A stretch of 64,000 bases of DNA from an uncultured Methylophilaceae bacterium (GTDB lineage: Bacteria > Pseudomonadota > Gammaproteobacteria > Burkholderiales > Methylophilaceae). Below, piece after piece: positions 55,278 through 64,000 of the stretch. The stretch covers positions 1 through 64,000 of the forward strand of contig CAIPBJ010000077.1 of NCBI GenBank assembly GCA_903863255.1, in the 5' to 3' direction. The notes under the pieces were generated by a model. The model was not told where the DNA came from. It saw only the letters and a program-made list of their open reading frames with translations, and did no database searches. Position 1 is the first letter of the stretch, and the number at the start of each line of letters is the position of its first letter. The translations under genes and the position numbers were made by a program.

Positions 55278-56486
55278 TTAAATATTGAGGTTAATATTGG
55301 ATAGTTTTGCGACTGTGTTTATGTCCTTGTCGCCACGACCAGACAAATTAACAAGCACGACTTGATCGGGACTCATAGTTTTAGCTATTTTTTCAGCATA
55401 GGCTAGAGCATGGCTAGATTCCAACGCGGGGATGATTCCTTCAGTTCGGCACAGACTATGAAAAGCAGCCATAGCTTCATCGTCGGTAATCGCTACATAT
55501 TCCGCTCTTTTACTGTCTTTTAGCCAGGCATGTTCTGGACCGACACCTGGATAATCAAGCCCAGCAGAGATGGAATGAGTTTCAATGATTTGTCCGTCTT
55601 CATCCTGCATTAAATAAGTACGATTTCCATGAAGCACGCCAACTGCACTGTTAGCTGTAAGTGGTGCGGCATGCTTTCCAGTCTCAAGACCCAAACCAGC
55701 TGCCTCTACTCCGATTAGTCTAACATTTGACTCATTAATGTATGGATAAAAAATACCCATTGCATTTGAACCTCCGCCAACACATGCTAGAACAGCATCA
55801 GGTTGACGACCGATCATCTCCTGCATTTGAATCTTGGCTTCAACTCCTATTACTGCCTGAAAGTCTCGAACCATCATAGGATACGGATGAGGTCCAGCAA
55901 CGGTACCGATGATGTAGAAAGTATTTGAAATATTCGTCACCCAATCCCGCATTGCTTCATTCAATGCATCCTTAAGTGTCTTTGACCCACTTTCTACAGG
56001 CACGACCGTTGCCCCTAATAATTTCATTCTATATACGTTAGGGGCTTGCCTTTGGACATCTTCGGATCCCATATAGACAACACATTCTAAACCCAACCTT
56101 GCAGCTATTGTAGCGGTAGCAACACCATGCTGTCCTGCTCCAGTCTCTGCAATGACTCTTGGCTTGCCCATACGTTTTGCAAGCAGGGCTTGACCCACAG
56201 TATTATTAACCTTATGAGCACCGGTATGATTAAGATCTTCTCGCTTTAGGTAGATCTGTGCCCCACCCAATTTATCAGACCATCTTTTAGCATGATAAAT
56301 CGGACTTGGACGTCCCACGAAATGTTTTAGGTCATAGGCAAACTCGGCTAGGAATTCTGGATCTCTACGATACTTATCGTAGGTTAACCTAAGCTCCTCA
56401 AGGGCTTCAACTAAAGTCTCAGCAACAAATATTCCACCATACGGACCAAAATGACCACGTTCATCAGGCATATCATATAAATTCAT
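55278..56486 (-). CDS. trpB: Tryptophan synthase beta subunit
   Basis: A PLP enzyme of 402 residues that joins indole and serine. The PLP lysine is Lys92 in [11 protein letters not shown], and the phosphate site GGGSNAMG lies near 238-245. It starts inside the end of trpF (14-base overlap), so translation is probably coupled. Confidence 0.98.
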   Translation of the reverse strand: MNLYDMPDERGHFGPYGGIFVAETLVEALEELRLTYDKYRRDPEFLAEFAYDLKHFVGRPSPIYHAKRWSDKLGGAQIYLKREDLNHTGAHKVNNTVGQALLAKRMGKPRVIAETGAGQHGVATATIAARLGLECVVYMGSEDVQRQAPNVYRMKLLGATVVPVESGSKTLKDALNEAMRDWVTNISNTFYIIGTVAGPHPYPMMVRDFQAVIGVEAKIQMQEMIGRQPDAVLACVGGGSNAMGIFYPYINESNVRLIGVEAAGLGLETGKHAAPLTANSAVGVLHGNRTYLMQDEDGQIIETHSISAGLDYPGVGPEHAWLKDSKRAEYVAITDDEAMAAFHSLCRTEGIIPALESSHALAYAEKIAKTMSPDQVVLVNLSGRGDKDINTVAKLSNINLNI

Positions 56487-57096
56487 TATTCACCCCTCGC
56501 ATAAATGCCTCAATCTTTTCAGGATCCTTAATACCCTTTGTTGATTCCACACCCCCGCTTACGTCGACTGCATAGGGTCTAACCTTGCGTATCGCTTCTC
56601 CTACATTGACTGATGATAATCCACCAGCCAAAATAATAGGTTTTTTAATATTGGAGGGTATTATATTCCAATCGAAAGTTGTACCTGTTCCACCATGAAC
56701 CCCTACAGAGAAGGAATCGAGTAATAGAGCCTTGGCATCAAAATAGTCAATCTCGTATTGTAACAAATTTGTATCCGATTTTACTCGAATTGCTTTCATA
56801 TAAGGCAATTCAAATGTTCTGCAAAATTGAGGTGGCTCTTCACCATGAAACTGCAGAAGATTTAACTCTACATTTCCTATTGCCTGATTAACATAGCTTT
56901 CGTCAGGATTAACAAACAATCCTACTGAAGTAACAAAAGGCGGCAATTGTCTACAAATTTCTTTGGCTTTCTCAATAGTGACATACCTTGGACTTTTCTC
57001 ATAGAAAACAAAACCTAGTGAATCGCAGCCAGAATTGATTGCAGATAGTGCATCTTCTATGCGCGTGATACCACAAATTTTTACTCTAGTTCTCAC
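56473..57096 (-). CDS. trpF: Phosphoribosylanthranilate isomerase TrpF
   Basis: A TIM-barrel isomerase of 207 residues. [12 protein letters not shown] near 5-16 has the catalytic cysteine, and [22 protein letters not shown]-type strands carry the phosphate site and acid residue (split here as TFDW and LAGGL). It lies 130 bases after truA, a gap that may hold the promoter of trpFBA-accD. Confidence 0.96.
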   Translation of the reverse strand: MRTRVKICGITRIEDALSAINSGCDSLGFVFYEKSPRYVTIEKAKEICRQLPPFVTSVGLFVNPDESYVNQAIGNVELNLLQFHGEEPPQFCRTFELPYMKAIRVKSDTNLLQYEIDYFDAKALLLDSFSVGVHGGTGTTFDWNIIPSNIKKPIILAGGLSSVNVGEAIRKVRPYAVDVSGGVESTKGIKDPEKIEAFMRGVNNEFI

Positions 57097-57226
57097 AGAT
57101 TGTCTCTAAAATTCATTTTTTATATAAGCAAGATTAACTCAAATTAAGGCTCATGTCATGAAATTCGATATGACAAAAAATAACCATATTAATATTGAAT
57201 TTGCTTGATATACAGGAAGCATTTAA

Positions 57227-58003
57227 CTAAATTGGTATATGCCTTATGGTTTCAGGTAAGCCCCAAGCGTTATCATAAGAAACGCCACACAAATATAAGC
57301 CGTGCGGTGAGAAAGTAGGTGGGGATAATTTTCGATCCCTATTTTTTAGCAACTCCCTTACATCATCAGGAATTAAATTACCTTTTCCTACATAAATTAA
57401 TGCACCAACCATATTTCTTACCTGATGATGCAAAAAAGCATTCGCACAAAATTCAAAAATGATGAAGTTGCCTATTTTCTTTACACTTGCATGCAATAGG
57501 GTTCGATTTGGAGACCTTGCTTGACACTCAGAGGCTCGAAAGGCACTGAAATCATGTGTTCCAACCAAATGTTGGGCAGCAATAGTCATTGGCTCAACAT
57601 TCAAGGGTTTGTGAAACCAACCTACTTTCCCATCTAAAATTGCAGATGGAATCGAATTGTTATAAAGCAAATACTGATAATTTCTACTTTTTGCACTAAA
57701 TCTTGCATGAAAATCAGGGTCGACCTCCTTTGCCCATATAACTCGGATATTGGATTCCATATTTGCGTTGACACCCCTTACCCAGGCACTTAGAGGCCTT
57801 AGGGTTGTCGTATCAAAATGAACAACCTGAGAAAGGGCATGTACCCCGGTATCGGTTCTCCCAGCAGCGACTACTTTAACTGGATGGCCTGCAATTTTCT
57901 CAAGTGCACCTTCGATTGCATTCTGTATTCCTTTTCCATTGGATTGGGACTGCCATCCAAGGTAGTTTAGTCCATCGTATTCAATTCCTATAGCAATTCT
58001 CAT
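57227..58003 (-). CDS. truA: tRNA pseudouridine(38-40) synthase TruA
   Basis: A protein of 258 residues. The catalytic aspartate is Asp51 in AAGRTDTGVHA. NYLGWQSQ near 13-20, the FSAFRASEC stretch and VRNMVGALIYVGKG are family motifs. It modifies the anticodon stem-loop of several tRNAs. It starts two bases after the EcfT-like gene. Confidence 0.96.
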   Translation of the reverse strand: MRIAIGIEYDGLNYLGWQSQSNGKGIQNAIEGALEKIAGHPVKVVAAGRTDTGVHALSQVVHFDTTTLRPLSAWVRGVNANMESNIRVIWAKEVDPDFHARFSAKSRNYQYLLYNNSIPSAILDGKVGWFHKPLNVEPMTIAAQHLVGTHDFSAFRASECQARSPNRTLLHASVKKIGNFIIFEFCANAFLHHQVRNMVGALIYVGKGNLIPDDVRELLKNRDRKLSPPTFSPHGLYLCGVSYDNAWGLPETIRHIPI

Positions 58004-58005
58004 AA

Positions 58006-58548
58006 TTACAAAAGGATTACCAACGAAATGATTACTATCATTGCAATCAAATCCAGATAAGTAAATGGTTGAATTTTTAATGTTATGCTCTTCATTTCCG
58101 GTTCGATTTGGATATTATCAAGTTCAAGTTTTAGAAAATCTGACCATGTATTTATATTTCGTTCATTTACTTCGGCCTTTTCTACATAATGTAGAGTTAA
58201 CCATAACCTAGCAGTAAATCGATCCGGTGAGATACCAATTAATTTCAATGGCTTTAGCAGATTATAGATGCCTGACATTAAAGTTTCCCTTGATGTTGTA
58301 GCTAAGAGTAAAGATAACCCAGACAGAACAATTACTATACGAATTAGCTGGATTAAACCATTCTCAATACCTTCATAAGTTGGTGAAATTTCAAATGGCC
58401 AAAATCTTATGTATTCACCTGGCGTATTGAATGAATAGATCAACAGCAAAAATATTGAAATCCAACGTAAACGGGAAAGTAATTTAAGAAAATGGTTTGG
58501 ACGATTTATAAATAGCACTATCAAAAGGGAGAGTTGAATTAACAACAA
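58006..58548 (-). CDS. EcfT/CbiQ-like membrane protein with uncertain start
   Basis: A hydrophobic protein of 180 residues from the first standard start (TTG at 58548). The motif pattern RETLMSGIYNLLKPLKLIG followed by RFTARLWLTLHYVEKA resembles the coupling helices of EcfT/CbiQ transporter T-components. No ATPase or substrate-binding partner is next to it. The frame stays open for 38 more codons upstream, to a TAA at about 58663-58665, and those codons spell another hydrophobic helix with the NPLIK motif expected at an EcfT N-terminus. Only CTG (58650) or ATT/ATA codons could start it there. Its place between fimV and truA is seen in other betaproteobacteria. Confidence 0.7.
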   Translation of the reverse strand: MLLIQLSLLIVLFINRPNHFLKLLSRLRWISIFLLLIYSFNTPGEYIRFWPFEISPTYEGIENGLIQLIRIVIVLSGLSLLLATTSRETLMSGIYNLLKPLKLIGISPDRFTARLWLTLHYVEKAEVNERNINTWSDFLKLELDNIQIEPEMKSITLKIQPFTYLDLIAMIVIISLVILL

Positions 58549-58679
58549 AGCCTGATAACTTAGTTTATAAATGATTATTGCAAGCGAAACTAAATATATG
58601 ATTTTTATTAAAGGGTTAAATTTAATAATTTTGACAAGCCCAAATGCCAGACAGATATCCGGGTGTTACCTGAAATAAA

Positions 58680-61600
58680 TCAGGCTAAACCGATTAAAAG
58701 CTCTTGGGCACGAAGTCGCTGATGTGGCCCACCTTCTTTAACGACCTCTTCAAGCAATTCCTTCGCCCCCTCCTTATCTCCCATATCAAGATAAGCAGCT
58801 ACAAGATCTAGCTTGGTATCGACTTCAGATGGTTCGTTATTACTTGGAACTTCACTGGATAATGAAGTATCTTCAGCAGCCAAATCTAAATTAATACCCG
58901 ATAGATCCAATTCAGGAACGGAGGTTGGCAACTTGGAATTCTCATGAATGATATCTAAATCTTCATTTTTAGAAACCGCGTCCAGAGTATTCAAATTCTC
59001 AGCTGGTTTAATTATTTGAGTTGAATCATCCTTAAAAAGAGGGTTTTCAGCAATCTCATTGAAATTGACGATCGTTTTTGCTTTAAGCAGTGATTGTGGA
59101 CTCATTGATTCTTCATGTTCCTCAGCAACGCCTGAGCTCTCTACCGACTCAGGAAGATTAAAATTCATTAAATCAGACTCTGAATTTGAATCATTTATCT
59201 CTTCACTAAGTTTTAATTCCGGCAAATCAAGATGCTCACGATCACCCGATAGATCAAGATCGAACTTTGAAATATTATCTTCAATAACTGGCTCATGTAA
59301 ATTTTGTTCACTTCCAGTATTGATCTCCGGCAATTCCATCGATATTTCTTCAAATGGCTTTTCATCATTTGATTCGAATTTAATCTCGGAATCATTGAAC
59401 TCTTCGAGAATCGGAGGCATTGACTCAGAATCACCAAACTTTGTCGTATCCATAACAAGAGTTTGATCGTCATTCAATTTAGGTTCATCAAGGGAATTTG
59501 CATCATCAAATTGTAATGCTGGTTTCTCTTCAAGAACTTTAGGCAAGTCGTTCAGTGTCTCCTCATTTGCGTCACTCAAATCAAAATCAAGTGGCTTATC
59601 AACGTTACCAAAATCGGAATTCTCTGAAGCAAAATCTGCAATTTGTGGTAAAGATTCAGCCTCATTCATTCCCAATGGATCTTCTGACATCACTTCAGCA
59701 TCATTAAAGTCTGACGACTCTAACTTGCTGGAAAGGATCACAGCATTCTCTTTATCCTGACTTGGGTTTTCAGAGATTGGCGTTTGATTATCTATTGAAA
59801 CTTCACTTGGAGCATTCACACCCTGGTACAAAGGATTGTTTGGTTCCATGTTACGGCCGATTTCAGCAGCTTTTGCCCATATTGGGTGACTGGATCCGAG
59901 TGTTGAATATAATTCACCCGCAACGGTCTCGAAAGCTGAAGAATCTTTTCTGGCAGCATAAACTTCAAGCAACTTCAGATGAAGCTCATATCGTTTTGGG
60001 TCTTTAGATATGGCATCCTTAAGTATCTCTTCTGCCTGATTATCCCGCCCATATGCCATGTATACTTCTGCTTCTGCTATTGGGTCAACATCATGAGTGT
60101 CGATCATCCCACTGCCTACCTGAGTAAAATCAGTCAGGAACGAAGTATTACCGCTACCCGTACCCATTGTATTCCCAAATACGGTATTCGATTTTAACCC
60201 ACCAGACGTAAGGATGGATTGCTCCAGGCTATCCAGGCCCCGCTTGCGTTTATTTCTTAAGTATAACCAACCTCCGGCTAGCAAGGTAATTGCTATTCCC
60301 GCACCTGATAAAAGAAGAGGATCTATTCCATCAAGCATTCCTGGCTCTGCAGCTGGTTCATTCTTGGGAGGCTCTGGCTTGATTACTGGTTTTGGATTCT
60401 GTGGTTTGACTTCCTGCTTAACTTCAGGCTTAGATACTTGAACTGGCGGCTCAACCGGAGGAGGGACGGGGATATTCACATCTGGCTGTTTTACTGTCGC
60501 TTCTTTTTGTGATTCTGATAATGCCTGATTTCTAACCGTTATGAGTTTTTGCAGATCTTGAACCTGCTTTTCCAAAAGTGCAGTTCTTTCGTTTGAATCC
60601 TTTAATGAATTCTCTTTTGCACTGATTTCCTCTTGAAGGGCATTTATTTTGTTCTGCATCTCCTTCTGGTTAGAATCATCAATCTGAGAAGGCTTAGCAG
60701 CAGTAGAGTCGCTCTTAGAAAGTTTAACAACGTCACGCGGCCCAGAAGTGGCTGATGCTGCCTTATCCTCAGCACGTGTTACTACCTTGCCACTTTTTGA
60801 CTGGTTAGTTTCCTGATCCTCATGTGCAGTTGAGGCAGTTGCTACTGACCCTGCTAATTTTTCTCTATAGCTTTGCCAATCTGCTGACTGAGCCTTCACT
60901 TCCTGTTTCGCATCTTCCTGTGAGATGGATTTAAGTTCGTCTGAAGTAGGAACATGAATTATCTGGCCCACTTTCAGACGATTCATATTATTTGATTCAA
61001 ATGCATCCCTATTGGCTTTGTATAAACCAACCAGCATTTGATCCAGATTAACACCTTCAACTTGATTTTGTTTGGCAATGGAACTCAGCGAATCACCTTT
61101 TACCGTACGATGCGTATTTGAACCATCAGAAGCTACTGTTTGTTTAGATGGGGTCGACTTCTTCTTCGCATTCATCTTCCCATTAGTTGGTATTTTATTT
61201 TGATTTGCGTTATCGCTAGAATTAACAGATTTAAGCTCTGTCTCGTCTGAATTCGGTTTAGGACCCTCAACAGATGGCTTGCTGATGCTTTGACTTTCAT
61301 ACCCAGGAGGGTCGAGAAGGACAGTATACTCCCTTAACAATTGCCCGTTTGACCAAGAAACTTGAATAAGCATATCCAGAAAGGGCTCTGTCACAGGCTG
61401 ACTTGTTGTAAGTTTTACAACAGAAACGCCGCCTGCCTTCTGTGTGACATCAGCTTTAATTAAACCATGCAGAGACGTTCTCTCAATACCTTGAGCTTCG
61501 TAGGTTTCCTCAGATGCAATCGATGCATTCAATGAAGCCAGCTCATCAGGACTTGCTGATAAAATCTCTATCTCAGCATTTAGGGGCTCCCCTAATCCTG

Positions 61601-61700
61601 ATAAAACATTCAATTTACCAAGTCCAGCAGAGTTTGCCAGCAATGGTACCAATGTCAAAAATAGAGCGAGCGCTATTTGCCTGAAATTATACTTATGCAC
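58680..61700 (-). CDS. fimV: FimV-family peptidoglycan-binding polar hub protein
   Basis: A protein of 1006 residues. A signal peptide (about 1-25) is followed by the FimV N-terminal domain (LNVLSGLGEPLNAEIEI), a LysM domain at about 197-252 (KGDSLSSIAKQ), a Gln/Lys-rich coiled coil near 345-400, a Pro-rich stretch, a transmembrane helix (LLLSGAGIAITLLAGGWLYL), TPR-like helices, a long acidic Asp/Glu/Ser region and the conserved FimV C-terminal motif (VAAYLDMGDKEGAKELLEEVV). FimV organises cell-pole structures and type IV pili in Pseudomonas. Its place between asd and truA is typical. Confidence 0.95.
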   Translation of the reverse strand: MHKYNFRQIALALFLTLVPLLANSAGLGKLNVLSGLGEPLNAEIEILSASPDELASLNASIASEETYEAQGIERTSLHGLIKADVTQKAGGVSVVKLTTSQPVTEPFLDMLIQVSWSNGQLLREYTVLLDPPGYESQSISKPSVEGPKPNSDETELKSVNSSDNANQNKIPTNGKMNAKKKSTPSKQTVASDGSNTHRTVKGDSLSSIAKQNQVEGVNLDQMLVGLYKANRDAFESNNMNRLKVGQIIHVPTSDELKSISQEDAKQEVKAQSADWQSYREKLAGSVATASTAHEDQETNQSKSGKVVTRAEDKAASATSGPRDVVKLSKSDSTAAKPSQIDDSNQKEMQNKINALQEEISAKENSLKDSNERTALLEKQVQDLQKLITVRNQALSESQKEATVKQPDVNIPVPPPVEPPVQVSKPEVKQEVKPQNPKPVIKPEPPKNEPAAEPGMLDGIDPLLLSGAGIAITLLAGGWLYLRNKRKRGLDSLEQSILTSGGLKSNTVFGNTMGTGSGNTSFLTDFTQVGSGMIDTHDVDPIAEAEVYMAYGRDNQAEEILKDAISKDPKRYELHLKLLEVYAARKDSSAFETVAGELYSTLGSSHPIWAKAAEIGRNMEPNNPLYQGVNAPSEVSIDNQTPISENPSQDKENAVILSSKLESSDFNDAEVMSEDPLGMNEAESLPQIADFASENSDFGNVDKPLDFDLSDANEETLNDLPKVLEEKPALQFDDANSLDEPKLNDDQTLVMDTTKFGDSESMPPILEEFNDSEIKFESNDEKPFEEISMELPEINTGSEQNLHEPVIEDNISKFDLDLSGDREHLDLPELKLSEEINDSNSESDLMNFNLPESVESSGVAEEHEESMSPQSLLKAKTIVNFNEIAENPLFKDDSTQIIKPAENLNTLDAVSKNEDLDIIHENSKLPTSVPELDLSGINLDLAAEDTSLSSEVPSNNEPSEVDTKLDLVAAYLDMGDKEGAKELLEEVVKEGGPHQRLRAQELLIGLA

Positions 61701-61812
61701 TATTCACCTTCATTTTAACTTATACATGCTTTATTAAATTAACATCAAATAGTTAGAGATGCAAGCTCATAATACACATTATATTTGGGAGCTAACCTAA
61801 TAATGTCATATT

Positions 61813-62934
61813 TTAGATTCTTTCACTCTCGGTCAAAATCCTTAGCATTCGTCTCAAAGGTTCTGCCGCACCCCATAAAAGCTGGTCTCCTACAGTAAAT
61901 GCAGAGAGATACTCATTTCCCATCGCCATCTTTCTCAGCCTCCCCACTGGGGTTTTAAGGGTGCCTGTAACGGCTGCAGGTGTTAAATTCTTTATTGTCG
62001 ATTCCCTATCATTAGGAACAACGTCCGACCATGGATTCGCTTCAGACAAAATCGAGTCTATTTCATCTAACGGCAAATTCTTCTTAAGCTTTATAGTCAG
62101 AGCTTGTGAATGACATCGCATCGCACCTATTCTCACACAAAGACCATCTATTATTACAGGTTGATCAACAGACCCTAAAATCTTATTGGTTTCAGCACCA
62201 CCCTTCCACTCCTCTTTGCTTTGTCCATTTCCAAGATCTTTATCGATCCATGGAATCAAGCTTCCAGCTAATGGAACTCCAAAGTGGGGGGTTGGAAAAT
62301 CATCAGATCGAATTGTATCTGCAACGGTCTTATCAATTTGCAAAATTGCAGACATTGGATCCGATAACAATCCACTGACAGACTGATTAACGGTACCCAT
62401 TTGTTTAAGCAGTTCTCGCATGTTCTGCGCACCAGCACCTGAGGCTGCCTGATAAGTCATTGAAGTTGCCCATTCGATTAAATTCTCTCTGAATAAACCA
62501 TTCAATGCCATCAGCATCAATGAAACCGTGCAATTTCCCCCAATCCAGTTATTTACTCCAGACACCATTGCTTGCTTTATCACATCCATATTGACTGGAT
62601 CCAAAACAATCACTGCATCTTTTTCCATTCTTAAGGTTGAAGCTGCGTCTATCCAATGACCTTTCCAGTTTTCGTTTCGAAGCTTTGGAAAGATCTCACT
62701 CGTATAGTCTCCTCCCTGACAGGAAAGGATTACATCCATTGGCTTCAGGTCATCCAAATTTTTTGCATTTTTCAGAGGTCCAGACTTCTTTCCGAAATCT
62801 GGCGAATCCCCGCCAATCTGAGACGTAGAAAAAAAATAAGGTTCAATATGCAAAAAATCATTCTCTTCCATCATGCGTTGCATCAAGACTGATCCAACCA
62901 TGCCTCTCCAGCCAATAAAACCAACCTTTAGCAT
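61813..62934 (-). CDS. asd: Aspartate-semialdehyde dehydrogenase Asd
   Basis: An enzyme of 373 residues making aspartate semialdehyde for lysine, threonine and methionine. It begins [21 protein letters not shown] (NADP-binding), with the active-site cysteine in [12 protein letters not shown]. The frame opens at an ATG at 62946, but the GGGGA just after it serves as ribosome binding site for the ATG at 62934, and homologues start there. It lies 79 bases after leuB. Confidence 0.96.
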   Translation of the reverse strand: MLKVGFIGWRGMVGSVLMQRMMEENDFLHIEPYFFSTSQIGGDSPDFGKKSGPLKNAKNLDDLKPMDVILSCQGGDYTSEIFPKLRNENWKGHWIDAASTLRMEKDAVIVLDPVNMDVIKQAMVSGVNNWIGGNCTVSLMLMALNGLFRENLIEWATSMTYQAASGAGAQNMRELLKQMGTVNQSVSGLLSDPMSAILQIDKTVADTIRSDDFPTPHFGVPLAGSLIPWIDKDLGNGQSKEEWKGGAETNKILGSVDQPVIIDGLCVRIGAMRCHSQALTIKLKKNLPLDEIDSILSEANPWSDVVPNDRESTIKNLTPAAVTGTLKTPVGRLRKMAMGNEYLSAFTVGDQLLWGAAEPLRRMLRILTESERI

Positions 62935-63013
62935 AATTTTCCCCATATTCCCAATTCGAATCGACTGTGGTCCTCTAATAATTCAATCAATTCATAGGGT
63001 TCCAAATCTAATA

Positions 63014-64000
63014 TCATAATGCGGCCACGACAGCATCACCCATTGCATTACAACCCACTTTCAAAGTTCCTGCCGTATATATATCAGCTGTTCTATATCC
63101 TAACTCCAATGCTTTTTTTACAGCAAGTTCAATACGACCTGCGTTAAATTCATCATTGAAAGTGTACCTTAGCATCATGGCTGCGGAAAGAATTGTTGCT
63201 AGTGGATTGGCTATATCCTTATTGGCTATATCCGGAGCTGATCCGTGGCTTGGCTCGTACATTCCCTTGTTATTTGAATCCAATGAAGCCGATGGCAGCA
63301 TCCCAATTGATCCAGTAAGCATTGAAGCTTCGTCAGAGAGAATGTCTCCAAAAATATTCCCCGTGACCACAACGTCAAATTGCTTAGGCGCACGAATCAA
63401 CTGCATCGCCGCATTATCAACATACATGTGACTGAGCTCAACCTCTGGGTAATCCTTTGCCACCTCGATCATAACTTGACGCCAAAGTTCGGTAGTTTCT
63501 AGAACGTTAGCCTTATCAACCGAACAAACCTTTTTATTTCTTTTCATTGCAATATTAAAAGCAACATGGCCAATTCTTCGTATTTCTGACTCCGAATAGC
63601 GCATCGTATTAATTCCTTCCCGCTGGCCATCTGCGAGAACAGAAATTCCTCTTGGCTGACCAAAATAGATATCCCCTGTCAGTTCTCGAACAATCATGAT
63701 ATCCAGACCAGCCACCACCTCTGCTTTAAGAGTCGATGAAGATGCCAACTCTGGATATAAAATTGCAGGTCGTAAATTTGCAAATAAGTTCAATTCCTTA
63801 CGAATACGTAAAAGTCCTCTTTCCGGCCGACTCTCACGGGGTAATGAATCATACTTCCAATCCCCCACAGCCCCAAGCAAAACGGCGTCCGATTCCTTTG
63901 CCAAATTCAATGTCCTGCTAGGCAAGGGATCGCCATCCGATTCGTAGCCAGCGCCCCCGATAGGAGCCTCCTGCATTTCGATTCCAATGTTCAATGCGTT
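63014..64000 (-). CDS. leuB: 3-isopropylmalate dehydrogenase LeuB (partial, N-terminus outside)
   Basis: About 328 residues are present; roughly 30 N-terminal residues, including the GDGIG start, lie beyond the right edge, and the frame is open to base 64000. [47 protein letters not shown], the catalytic YVDNAAMQL and [14 protein letters not shown] are all LeuB motifs. It oxidises isopropylmalate in leucine synthesis. An in-frame ATG at 63994 is internal and not the start. Confidence 0.96.
   Translation of the reverse strand, partial: NALNIGIEMQEAPIGGAGYESDGDPLPSRTLNLAKESDAVLLGAVGDWKYDSLPRESRPERGLLRIRKELNLFANLRPAILYPELASSSTLKAEVVAGLDIMIVRELTGDIYFGQPRGISVLADGQREGINTMRYSESEIRRIGHVAFNIAMKRNKKVCSVDKANVLETTELWRQVMIEVAKDYPEVELSHMYVDNAAMQLIRAPKQFDVVVTGNIFGDILSDEASMLTGSIGMLPSASLDSNNKGMYEPSHGSAPDIANKDIANPLATILSAAMMLRYTFNDEFNAGRIELAVKKALELGYRTADIYTAGTLKVGCNAMGDAVVAAL

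Noticed and set aside
63205-63235. Short near-tandem repeat within leuB
   Set aside because: The encoded IANKDIAN segment has normal family length, so no duplication has occurred.
1-64000. Mobile elements, CRISPR arrays, prophage or defence islands
   Set aside because: No transposase, integrase, direct repeat array or toxin-antitoxin pair was recognised, and gene order is that of core betaproteobacterial chromosome.

Overview
The window reads as a chromosomal segment of an AT-rich methylotrophic betaproteobacterium, most likely family Methylophilaceae (Methylotenera / Methylopumilus-like). Three lines of evidence support this. The ribulose monophosphate enzymes (hps, phi, transaldolase) lie beside formaldehyde-activating enzyme and the tetrahydromethanopterin/methylofuran C1-oxidation genes. 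There is a complete pqqABCDE cluster, which supplies the cofactor of methanol dehydrogenase. The leuB-asd-fimV-truA-trpFBA-accD-folC-dedD-cvpA-purF-metZ and gyrA-serC-pheA gene orders are typical of betaproteobacteria. GC content was not computed. No insertion sequence, phage gene, tRNA, rRNA or CRISPR array was seen.

Layout. 1-1939: end of a pgaBCD exopolysaccharide operon. 1936-7118: a tight minus-strand operon (orf21-orf20-pabB-orf19-pcd) and divergent orf22, for methylofuran and methanopterin synthesis. 7250-10526: fae, phi, hps and tal, each separated by hairpins or terminators. 10700-16526: minus-strand orf5-orf7-mch-orf17-mtdB-mptG. 16775-21487: divergent fhcBADC, the formyltransferase/hydrolase complex. 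21484-23755: yigZ, a DUF302 protein and cysB. 23866-30393: sulfate assimilation (TauE-like transporter, cysI, DUF934, cysH, cysD, cysN) and fdxA. 30448-32386: an unknown gene and a Bcr/CflA exporter. 32497-35807: pqqEDCBA, including a 23-residue pqqA. 36030-39370: a frameshifted acyl-CoA synthetase and a FadL-type porin preceded by a G9 tract. 39376-47223: an AspH-like hydroxylase, hisC, a degenerate GGDEF membrane protein, pheA, serC and gyrA. 47450-49259: peroxiredoxin and metZ. 49435-64000: the purF...leuB supercluster, with leuB cut by the window edge.

How the genes work together. Formaldehyde is either condensed with H4MPT (Fae), oxidised by MtdB and Mch, and released as formate by FhcABCD using methylofuran, or fixed with ribulose 5-phosphate (Hps, Phi, Tal). 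The cofactors for the oxidative branch are made by mptG, orf5, orf7, orf17, orf19-22, pcd and pabB. pabB supplies the aminobenzoate that MptG uses. Sulfate is reduced through ATP sulfurylase (CysDN), an APS-type CysH and a CysI sulfite reductase. The sulfide then feeds MetZ, which here carries a convincing SAM-II riboswitch with its own promoter and an intrinsic terminator.

The most noteworthy signals are that riboswitch, the hairpin-rich control regions around fae/hps/phi, the cofactor genes with unassigned steps (orf5, orf7, orf17, orf22), the frameshift plus poly-G tract at the fatty-acid locus, and an EcfT-like gene whose conserved N-terminus has no standard start codon.
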